Assembly (NCBI GenBank): GCA_025765595.1
Contig: JAIVFH010000232.1
Coordinates: 1-42,918, forward strand
DNA length: 42,918 bases
Source: Obelidium mucronatum
Taxonomy: Eukaryota > Chytridiomycota > Chytridiomycetes > Chytridiales > Chytriomycetaceae
Direction: 5' to 3'
Below the pieces are notes generated by a model. That model ran no database searches. It was not told the origin of the DNA and worked only from the letters and a program-made list of their open reading frames with translations. Below, in pieces: positions 32,214 through 42,918 of this stretch (position 1 is the stretch's first letter; each line of letters starts with the position of its first letter). The position numbers and the translations under genes are program-made.

Positions 32214-34944
32214 TTACAATTTCACTCCAAACAAGGCCACAAGTTCCCCCATGCTGAGCTTTTTGGGTTTGAACCCTTCCTTTCCTCCAATCGTGTGCTC
32301 CACCAGCTGTCGCTTCTTGTTTTGCAAAATCACAATCCTCTCTTCTACCGAGTCAGCGACAATCATGCGATGGATAAATACAGGCTTCTTTTGACCGATT
32401 CGATACACTCTATCGATGGCTTGGTCTTCCAGCATTGGATTCCACCTGTGAGGGGCCAACAACAAAACAAGGAAAGTTAAGGCACGTTATGTATCGTTGG
32501 CAGCGTCGGGGGGAAAAAGTACCATAAATCAGTCAGGATCACGTTATTTGCGCAAGTCAGGTTTAGACCAACAGCGCCACACATTAATGACATGAGGCAC
32601 ACTGTAATTGAAGAATCGTTTTCAAATACTCGCAGCGCGTCTGCTTTTGTTGTGCTGCTCATTTTTCCATCATCTTTGACGAAAAAAGAAAAAACACGGA
32701 ATCAGAAAGATGAAAAGACATTCCCCCAAACATTTAATTCTCACATTGTATGAACTTGATGCGTTTTTCTTTGAGAGCCTTGTCAAGCACTTTAAACGTA
32801 CTCGTCCACTGAGAAAACACAATAAATTTCTCTCCTGGTGCCTTTTTCAGCCGAGTCTGGATAATTTCAATGATCTGGAATGGAAGTTTACGTTAGAAAC
32901 AAAAAAACCACTTGAATAAAAAATGAGGAACCTTGTTTATCTTTGATGACGAATTTCCTTTGGCAGGTGGTAATGGCAGGTCTTCATCAAAGTCTTCTAC
33001 AGGAATTGGGGCACAATCTTGACAGAGTAAATCATCACATGTTTCTAACAACCTGAAGCCAAAACAAAGGCAATTTGAGTATGTAGCCACCCACAATATT
33101 CGAAACGTACGTTAATCCGCAAGTTATACACGAAGGGAGTGTGAGAACAACAGAGGTTGTAGCAGAAGGAGGCGAATCGCGGGTAAGATCAATGATCGGT
33201 CTACTGGCTTCTGGGAAAGCCTTCTTGAAGTTCGGCAAAACTCGACGCGTTTCAAAAGGAAGGTCCATAACTGGCCTTGAGTTGCCGGCAGACGTAAGCG
33301 TCATCTTTGATACCATAGCATCAAGCGAATCAACATCCGAATCTTCAGAGTCGGCCGATTCAAATTTCGAAGTAGTGACAGGAGTTGTTAACGCACTTTC
33401 CATTGTGCGATCTTTGGAGGATAGAGATGGTAACAACCTGTGGTTACAGATTTGGCGAAGCCTCAGCAAAAGTGAGAGAACAACCATTCGATTCAACGAG
33501 TCGGCATTTTGAGCATCTTTGATCTTCAGTTGTCCCTTTTCTTCGACTTCCTTATAGTACCGAAGTTCCTCTTCTGATAGCTGGACTCGGCAATCAGTAA
33601 TGGTTTTTTCTGGCAGGTTGATTGTGAACAAATCAGACTTTTGGGGTTGTTGCGGAACAGAATGAAGTTCTGTAGTCTTGGTTGATTCATCGGCATTATT
33701 AACAGAGTCAATTGAATCCAGTGCAAGACCTTTCTTGGTTCTTCGAAGCATGGTTGCACTCAAAAGTGTTTGCAAGTGATGATTGTTCTTTGTGATCCGT
33801 TTGAAGTCACTGAGTGTCTCATACAACGGGATCCTGAGGAATCTCACAAGCGAAAATAATTCCTCAATGTTGTTGTGAATTGGTGTACCTGTAATGACAG
33901 TTGTTTAGATATCCACATTATTTTACGTTCAATTTTTCATTTACCCGTCAAACAAACTCTCTTTTCGGCACGCAGTTGAGCACATGCTCTCGATCCTTTT
34001 GATTTCGCATTCTTGATGGTGTGTGCTTCGTCCAGTACAATTCGAAAAAACGACGCACTCATCAAAATGCCCCCCGCACGTTCATCATCGCTACTATCCT
34101 CGATGATATATCCATTCTTTTCTTTGGCGGATTCCTCTTTGCAAGAAGAAGTCACGAGCCCATACGTTGTCAATACAACATCAAATGATGTCAGCTCTCG
34201 AACACTCCTTGCTCGCGACTTTCCGTGATGCATCAGAACAGACAATGATCCCGGCTCGGTTTTTGATTCGATTTCATTTTTCCATTGGTTGAGGAGTGAT
34301 ACTGGTGCAATAATGAGGGTGGTCTTGGAAGCTTCGGAACGACCTGGTTTGGCTGCAAGCATCAATCCAATAATTTGAACGGTTTTCCCTGAGTAGAAAT
34401 TTTAAGGTGTGATGCATACTACTTTCGAGTTGTTTGCATACCTAGGCCCATATCATCTGTAACAGTCGTGTCAGAAATTAATATTCGGTTGAGATGCCAC
34501 ACTTACCAGCAAGAATACAACCGCCTTTCCCAATTTTTTCCTTTTCAATGAGCCACTTGACTCCTGGTTATGCATGACAGACGCAATAAATAATTAAACA
34601 TAGCAAAACCATTGCGCATGAATACCTTGAACTTGATGTGGCAGCAGTGACACCTTCAGCCCATCAATGACGAGGGGTTCTTCTTCTGGTTCTTCTTCTT
34701 CCTCTTCTTCTTCTTCATGCTGGTTGGATTCATCTGATTCTTCATCCGAATCTGACACGTCTTGAAGTGTCTGAGCAGCAAAAGCATTGACGATTGACGC
34801 CATATCTCCATCTTTCATGCCAGTTGCAAGACCCATTTTTTGAATTGCTGGCTGCTGTTTCTGCTGCTGCTGGCGCATAATTGGGTGCATCGGCATCCGC
34901 TGGCGCTGTTGCCAGTAGGGCGAGTTGGGTTTGTGCAAGTCCAT
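32214..34944 (-). CDS. SNF2-family ATPase, RAD5/RAD16-like
   Basis: A DNA translocase of the RAD5/RAD16/ULS1/HLTF group. Exons 34944-34626, 34563-34507, 34456-34442, 34388-33945, 33888-33111, 33052-32932, 32874-32745, 32673-32523, 32445-32214 (748 residues). The N terminus is Gln-rich then acidic. Motifs: LLPHQVQG, motif I DDMGLGKT (126-133), motif II DEAH (250-253), CLTGTPIHNN, YYKEVE and LLRLRQICNHR before the insert, then KFIVFSQWTS, YDGKMSS, LMSLMCGAVGLNLTCANNVI, and motif VI QAIDRVYRIGQ (680-690). Between the helicase lobes, where this group carries a RING finger, only five Cys remain (532, 535, 543, 548, 551), so the RING seems incomplete. Motif I is split by a 15-nt exon. Likely roles are DNA repair or chromatin remodelling. 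Confidence 0.9.
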
Positions 34945-35222
34945 TTTACAATGTTAGAATATATCTTTACTTTTCTTCCTTCACATTCGACAATGATCCT
35001 CTTTTCTTTGCTGCGAGTTTTGGATTCATTTTCGTTCCGATCTGTGCCGAGATTCTATGGCCAACACTGCTACTCTCTGGGCGGTTGTTGACAGACTCTA
35101 CGGACGCGTTGATTTGCGAAGCGGATGCGCCAATACTGACTTTCTTTCGAGCCGCGCGGATTTTTTCTGTTTTTCGAGGTTTATGGCAAATCAGATCTGG
35201 GTTTCACGCGTTTTCGTCGACG

Positions 35223-35703
35223 CTATAAACGTTTAATAATACCTGGAACGGCAAATTTTAGCTTGGTATCTGCAGGTAAGTCAAGAAGTGACGTGTAGGT
35301 TGGAGTCGCGTCATCGGTAAACTCTCCAACAACCTTGACAACAATATATGACTTCCGATCGTCCAACTAAATAGATGCGATGTTAGACTCTTTTGAATCG
35401 GGAGCAATTTTTAAGGGTGGCAACATAGAACAAGAGGGCAACATACAAATCGCTTTGCGTATTCGCGCGCCTTGCTATTTAAATCGACAACATCGCCACT
35501 TTCTGTTGCTAAATCGATAGGCGATGTCAGATTGGAAAGACCGCAGCTCTTTTTAATGTATGATAACACGACGTTGGCTTGGCAATTGTGGTTTACGATT
35601 TTCTCGCAGCCAGCTATAAGACTCTTGGACTTAGCCGTGATATCGGAAAAAGCGAGTTCCAATGTTTCTTTGTACCTCCGTATTTAACTGTGATGAATGG
35701 CAT
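35223..35703 (-). CDS. CXorf65/C22orf15-like small protein
   Basis: Exons 35703-35676, 35613-35447, 35366-35223 (112 residues). It starts MPFITVKYGAGCEKIVNHNC, then VVLSYIKKSCGL, IDLATESGDVVDLNSKAREY and a beta-rich SYIVVKVVGE. This order (short beta strand, NC motif, YIKK helix, DL-E-G-DVV turn, Lys-rich YA-FL segment) matches my recall of the animal CXorf65/C22orf15 proteins, a ubiquitin-like fold family found mostly in ciliated organisms. The 28-nt first exon is supported by the phase match and by the family-like N terminus it creates. No biochemical function is known to me. If right, it supports a flagellated host. Confidence 0.6.
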
Positions 35704-35907
35704 GGGTTTCAAGTGAGTATTCCTCTCTTCAGATTTCCACCGATTTACATTCAATTGATCCTCGAAAAGAACAGCAGCTAATGATAATGCTACTGCTTCT
35801 ATTTTTGTCTATCTTCTTGAGAATTGAGAGCCTCATTTATTGAACTTAAAGCGTTAGTGGTTTTTTTTTTTTTTTCATATTAGACAGTATCATCACAGCC
35901 ATTTTAT

Positions 35908-38900
35908 TTAGTCTGACGCCTGTGGCGATTCTTCTTTCACATCACCATAAATAGTTGACGTAGGTCGAGAACCAGGTCGAGATCCCGTTGAAAATCTCTT
36001 TCCAGCTCTTGAATCGACACCAAATTCGCCGACTATAATCTTTTGGGACGTAATTTTGTCTCCTTCTGGTTCAAACCCAATCTTTGGCACTATGGGACCT
36101 GGACTCTCTATGCCTTCTTCTTTTATAATGGTAAACTCAGGAGTTTTGGGCTTAACCACCGAAGGTCGCTGAGTTGCAATCACCGATTCTTCTGTAGCTC
36201 CACGGTTTACATCAAGCATGTTTTCGTCGCTGGAAGGACGTCGCGATGCTGCCTTAAATGCTTCAGCCACAGGATCGTGATTAATAGATGTTTTTCGAGA
36301 GCTTTTCTTTGACGAAGTTCTTCTTGCCATTTTTGGTGAAGGTGGGGTATTTGCCTCTGGAGTCGCTGGTTTCCCACCATCTCCAGCCAAACTTACAAGC
36401 CTCACTGTTCCAGGTCTGCTTAATGGTGTCCGTGGTGGTGCAAAAGTCGGCATCCACTCGGAATCACTCAATTTTTGCTTCGGTTCGGAAAACAAAATAT
36501 GGCCGTCATCGGGTTTCTTCCCTTCAAAAATAATCCGCTGAGATCCGGCATTTTCTACCATGACAGTCGATATTCGTGGTGATAGGTTGTCATTGCTGCC
36601 AATATAATTGGAACGCGGTCGAGAAAGCCTTGATGATGCTCCTTGCTTCAAAACGCTTGGCGGCATTCCAACAGAAAAGTCTTGGGATCCTGCGCGACCA
36701 TCGCCCAACGATGGGGGCCGATTTGACTTCGGACCCATTCGATGGACCACCGTCAGATCACCTGAGCTTCCTTTCCCATGCTCGTATCCAGACGGAACCT
36801 TTAATGAAATATCTCCCGAGCTTTGGTCATTTGTGTTGGCTGCTTTCAAAGACCTGGCATTGGATAATCGTCGAGAGCCGGACTTCCGCCTTGAATCGCG
36901 TCTCGCAACAGACACAGCAATGCTAAACTGGGATCCTTTTATGGAATCTTCGTCTTTCCATGGGAGTCCACGATGGGACTTTGCACTGACTGGCTCATCA
37001 GCCAACGCCTGCCAGACTTTGACTTTCAACAACTCCGTGAATGTAAAAAGATTCTTGTTACACCGCGTAAAAAGAATCGGAATAATTGGATCTGTGTCAG
37101 AAGAGTTAACACAATACTAACTTATCATTTGATTTACCTTGAAAAGTCACCGCCATTTTGGCAGCCTTGAATTCTTCCTCGCTAATCAAACCTACGGCAC
37201 CAGCTCTATTTATAAGCTCTTCTAGTTTCGTCCAATGTCCCTGATATATACAGCGTTACATGCTAGAACCTGCAACGAAGGCAACTTAAAACTAAAGACA
37301 AACCAGGGAAAAAATATTTTGTGAGCTTGACATGAAGGGAGCTTCTTTTAACGGCATTGGCTGATAAAGAAGTTCTCCATCTGAAACTCGTCTATGCATA
37401 GTGGATGGTAGCAAATCGGCATGAATCGATTCCGCGATATGACTGGCTGCAAAGCTCGTAATTTGTTCGCGAATAGAATGCGGATATCCTATTTTTTCGT
37501 CTGCCGGACCACCATCAAGTTCGTCACTGGATAAAGCGATGAGACCACCCAATAATGCATAGTTTGTTCCTTACACAAATGCAGCGAAGAACTTTTTAAG
37601 GTCTTCCTCTTGCTTCTTTCTGTCTGAATCCGTTAAAGCGGATTTAAACTTGGCGATTGCATAACTATGGGCCGTCAAACATACAACTGCAGTCACGACC
37701 AAAATTACAAGTGGAAGTACTTGTCCAAGCTGTTTTCGGGTAGCGAAGGCCTCTTTACGTACCAAGAGCTCAAAGACCAGAATGATGGCATAAATAATGG
37801 CGCAGTACGCATAAATAGATCCACGAATATAGTCATACCACCACACACTGTTGGGTCTTCCAAAAAAGGAGCAACACGACATGCATATCATGAGAATAGT
37901 TGTACATCCAAGAAAGAACTTATTCGCAATGTTGAAGTATAGAATAATGACTATTGTCTTGGAAATTGATTCCAAGTAAATATTCCAGTCCTTGTCCTTG
38001 AAGCTGAAGTCCTTTCTCAAGAGCTTCAGGATTTTACAGTATCGAACAACCGCATTGGTGAAGCCGCATCCTAGCATAATGCTGCAAACGACCATAATCC
38101 AATGAGAACCGGCCCAACAAACGATTCCATAGCTATTTGAGTATTTGGAAGTTTCAATCGATAATCTGCAATCAAAAACTTTTGCCAAAAGCTCAACACA
38201 GGGGTTATAGAATATTAACGCAAAGTTGGGCAGAAAGTCTGCCAGAAATGCGTGGAATTTAGTGAGGCGGACAAGCTTCTCCGGAAAATATGCTTCCAAG
38301 AAGCCATAGAGGAAAATCGTGTAGTACATACACGCCAGCCATATAAAAACACTGAGGTTCATTAGGATGTAGTACCAGAACCAGTCAAATATGAGGCCGA
38401 TATATGAAATCACTTCAATATATACACTTTCTTGAATGACTGTGGACCGTTTCAAGCAAAGGTATAGAATTTGAAAGCATGTGCAACATTGCGTTACAAC
38501 CCCCAACCAATTTTGCAATGTCCATTTGACTTTGACTTCTTTGGATTTGTTGAGTGTTGCATTTTCCGTTACAGACTTTTTGGCTTCCGAGCTGGTGTGA
38601 TAGTCATACATGTTACTTGCGAACGGTATCGCGTTCGATAGGACAAGCAAGGTGTAGAAAAGAACATAAATCGAGTATCCGACTTTGGTCACAGAAAATG
38701 AGACCAGGTTGTTCCAGAATGTGAGTGCTTCATCCCAAGCATAGCTTTCTAAAATAAATGCATAATGATAGATCAGTTTATACTCTGTTTTCAGGCTTAT
38801 TTTACCTGGAGAAAATAAGGCAATCATGTCAAATTCCTGTTGAAGTCCTTGCATTACGTTTTGCTTGTTACAAGTCACCAAGCTCAATGATCGGACACTT

Positions 38901-40168
38901 TTTTCCAAAAGATTTGCTGATAAAGGCACCCATTGATTGCCTGTCAAACTCGTAATTGCTGCATGATCTGTGATGGCAAAATACAGGAAATGAACCATTT
39001 CTCGAATTCGAGAACAATCCTCACTATCGCCATCCACAAAGTAAAAATAATGTTCCCGAATTAATGCATGCACCATAATTGATAGCGGATATGCTGATAC
39101 AGAGTTAGAATCTGTGACGCTGACAAAGTTGTGTCTGCTGAAAGAGCTTGAATCTATGTTTCCAGAAACAGCAGAGATCACATTTTCCATCGAAGGATCT
39201 GTAATAGTTCCGTTCAAGTTAATTAATCGAGCAATCCGCAGTGTTTCTCCGCGTTCCTGCGAATGTTTCACTGCCTCCATTGGGATGAATGCGATAGAGT
39301 ATGGCATGATAGATGAAAGATACATGAGTTCAAAGGCATTATGGCCTTTTACAAATGATTCGGGCCAATGAGTTCCATTTTTGGTATTAACAATGCTGTT
39401 GAAGGCTGCAGAGTGGGTGGCAAGAAACTCCACTATGATATCTGTTGACGAGCTTTCAACTTTATCCAGAACAATAACCGTTATTAATTTTTTCGGAAGT
39501 GTGGCATTTGGATTGAGCGATTGTATCGCTGAATCATTCCATCGACTGATTCTTCCACAAAAGATGTCCCCAAGTATCCTGCCATCAAACACTAGGGCAG
39601 CGGAGTTCTTGCTTTCAAGATGTGGAAAGTTGTACACGACTCCCAATGCGCCGGCGAAAAGAGGAAACATCAATGTTCCTAAGTGGTGTGGCGTTTGAGG
39701 GTTGATGAACGCAGACAGGTTAGCGATCGGATTTGGATCATCATTCAGGTAATATCGCGCTTCCGTAATATCTGAATTGGCATCAATGACGCCAAACTGA
39801 CTTATTCCACCAAATAAATCGCTTTCTCCAACAAGACTCCCAATGGATGCGTATGTTACAGTTGTGTTTCCCCCATAGTGACTGTTTGAAGAATACAAGT
39901 TAATCCATCTCCACAACGTCGTTGATGCAAGAGTTGATCCTGAGCCATCGACTTCTATCGCATGTTGCTCGTGGCGAAGAAATGGTTGAGACGATTCGTC
40001 GACGTAAGTATAAAGAAGGCCACTGGTCACTGCCATCACAATCAACGGGAACAATGTATAGACAATTACTCGCAGAAGATCATAGAGCTGTGTTACTTCG
40101 TCCGATTCCGAATCGTCAATCGTGATTGGCGGCGGAGTCGTGTCTGGGTCGTGCTCTATTGACGTCAT
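35908..40168 (-). CDS. Receptor-like membrane protein with PstS-like domain
   Basis: Exons 40168-38806, 38748-37593, 37526-37304, 37240-37138, 37091-35908 (1342 residues). A cytosolic N terminus is followed by a membrane span (about 34-56) and a long extracytoplasmic region with a PstS-type phosphate-binding-protein fold: EVDGSGSTLASTTLWRWI, VTYASIGSLVGESDLFGG, ISQFGVIDANSD, GRILGDIFCGRISRWND, with many Asn-x-Ser/Thr sites. Then about seven further spans (VGYSIYVLFYTLLVLSNAIP ... GQVLPLVILVVTAVVCLTAH) and a Ser/Pro/Arg-rich tail of about 450 residues. The exon 2/3 join uses a weak GTTCTT donor; without it a TAA at 37572-37574 would end the protein after the last span, and the tail would have no start. 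A phosphate or anion sensor is an inference. Confidence 0.72.
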
Positions 40169-40299
40169 GGAAGGATTTTCGTGCAAATCTTGTCGCAGGC
40201 CACAACAACTATCCTGATCAACTCATTTTTTATGATCAAGATTCACTTCGAGAATGCCAATAACAAAGACAAATAAAAGTAAATAAATATCATCAATAA

Positions 40300-41234
40300 A
40301 TGGCTGTTCAAGTTTTCTATTGCGGCATCTGCACAGCACCACCAGAGGTTTACTCTCCCACCTTCCTTCCATCAATGGTTCATTGATCTCGTCATTTTCA
40401 AAGTACTGCGAGTATGGACCCTCCTTCAAACGTTGCAAGCCCTGGCTTCAAGAAAACAACGCAGAGCTTTACTCTAAACTGTACGAGGAAGGAGCTTCCC
40501 AAGGTTTCCTTTTTTCGATTTGAATGTATTCAGTGTTGGGATGTGCGTATTGATGGCGGTTTTGTTAACCTTCAGCCGCGGATAAGCTCGACAGCCTCAG
40601 TGTCGTAGACGGCGGTGCGACCCCAGCTTCCTCAGAAGCAGCTGGAGACAATGCAAAGAAAGCAGAGAAAGCGCCAGGTTATTTTGATGGCATGACGTGG
40701 TTCCCATTAAACTTGACAATAGAAAAACTGGATGCACTTCAAAAGGAGCAACTGAAAAAGGAAAAGAAGAAGCAGGAAGCTCGAGTCAGCATTAAACGTA
40801 TTGAAAGAACCAAGAGAAAATGCGTGATTGCGGTATCTGGATTGGAAGTATTTGGTGCGTTCTTCGAAGCTCCTTGGACGTGCGTCACGATGAATTCAGA
40901 AACTTACGGTGTTATCATTTCCCAGACGTGGACTTGAAGAAAGCCGCCAAATTGTTTGCTACTCGATTCGCTTGTGGCTCTTCGGGTATTCCTTTGTAGT
41001 GCCTTTGACGTTCTCTAAGAAAGTTTCTTCCCAGTCACAAAGAATCCTGCCGGTTACGATGAAATTATTGTTCAAGGCGATGTCCAAGACGATATTTACG
41101 ACTTGATTCTGAAGACGTGGAAGAACGTGCGCCATTATTTAAATCTCATTTTAAACCTGATTTTAAACCTGATTTTAATCTTATTCAATATTTTATTCAA
41201 ATAGATTCCTGAAGATAATCTTGAATTGGATTAG
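40300..41234 (+). CDS. TMA22: Density-regulated protein homologue DENR/TMA22
   Basis: Works with MCT-1/Tma20 on the 40S ribosome in recycling and re-initiation. Exons 40300-40347, 40404-40503, 40576-40677, 40723-40854, 40926-40985, 41035-41126, 41205-41234 (187 residues, the usual size). The N-terminal Cys pairs, [11 protein letters not shown] then [18 protein letters not shown], form the family zinc-binding motif. The middle is Ala/Lys-rich and acidic. The C-terminal SUI1/eIF1-like domain has [40 protein letters not shown] and [21 protein letters not shown], ending [11 protein letters not shown]. The last intron contains a TTTTAAACCTGA tandem repeat. All introns are short and phase-consistent; several use GTTT donors. 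Confidence 0.93.
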
Positions 41235-41298
41235 CTCCTTGTTTTTTTTTTTTTTTTGTTTCTTTTCTTTTTTTCCTTCCGAAAGGCATAAAAAACAA

Positions 41299-42918
<1,620 letters not shown>

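Overview
The window is nuclear DNA from a fungus, most likely a zoosporic (chytrid-type) one; this placement is inferred from gene content. Genes are dense and split by many short introns (mostly 48-120 nt) with GT donors, often GTTT, and AG acceptors. Fungal markers are a Skt5/Chs4-type chitin synthase activator with Sel1 repeats and a CaaX end, a Hac1/Xbp1-type bZIP factor, Leo1, Orc4, exportin-T and a RAD5/RAD16-type SNF2 ATPase. A small CXorf65/C22orf15-like gene and a dynein-stalk-like protein fit a lineage that still builds flagella.

Layout, left to right: uncertain coding fragments (1-885); a RasGEF with ubiquitin-like, REM and CDC25 domains (+, 886-4135); LEO1 (-, 4173-5488), paired head-to-head 53 bp apart with a small coiled-coil gene (+, 5542-6164); an F-box-like/dynein-stalk fusion (-, 6267-7459); a leukotriene A4 hydrolase/aminopeptidase (-, 7597-9860); a HAC1/XBP1-like bZIP gene (+, 10245-11903) whose coding region is interrupted by about 0.8 kb; a tandem pair of secreted CBM9-like proteins (+, 12679-15202); an orphan gene (+, 15447-16030); the Skt5-like gene (+, 16106-19614); ORC4 (+, 19701-21801); exportin-T (-, 22036-25997); a proline iminopeptidase (-, 26081-27270); a 1.25 kb segmental duplication carrying two copies of an orphan secreted protein (-) and a relic of the iminopeptidase gene (27838-30459); an F-box gene (+, 30448-32076); the SNF2 ATPase (-, 32214-34944); the CXorf65-like gene (-, 35223-35703); a large receptor-like protein with a PstS-like extracellular domain and about eight membrane spans (-, 35908-40168); DENR/TMA22 (+, 40300-41234); and a CTP synthase running off the right end (+, 41299 onward), which carries an apparent frameshift.

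Most genes are housekeeping: replication, transcription elongation, tRNA export, translation re-initiation, CTP synthesis and peptide turnover. The accessory parts are the two tandem families of secreted proteins. The most interesting items are the HAC1-like gene, which has a textbook 7-nt-loop Ire1-type hairpin at the 5' end of an unusually long candidate intron; the F-box/dynein-stalk fusion; and the PstS-like membrane receptor. All gene models were spliced by eye. Exon lengths were checked to sum to whole codons; splice sites were not tested against RNA.
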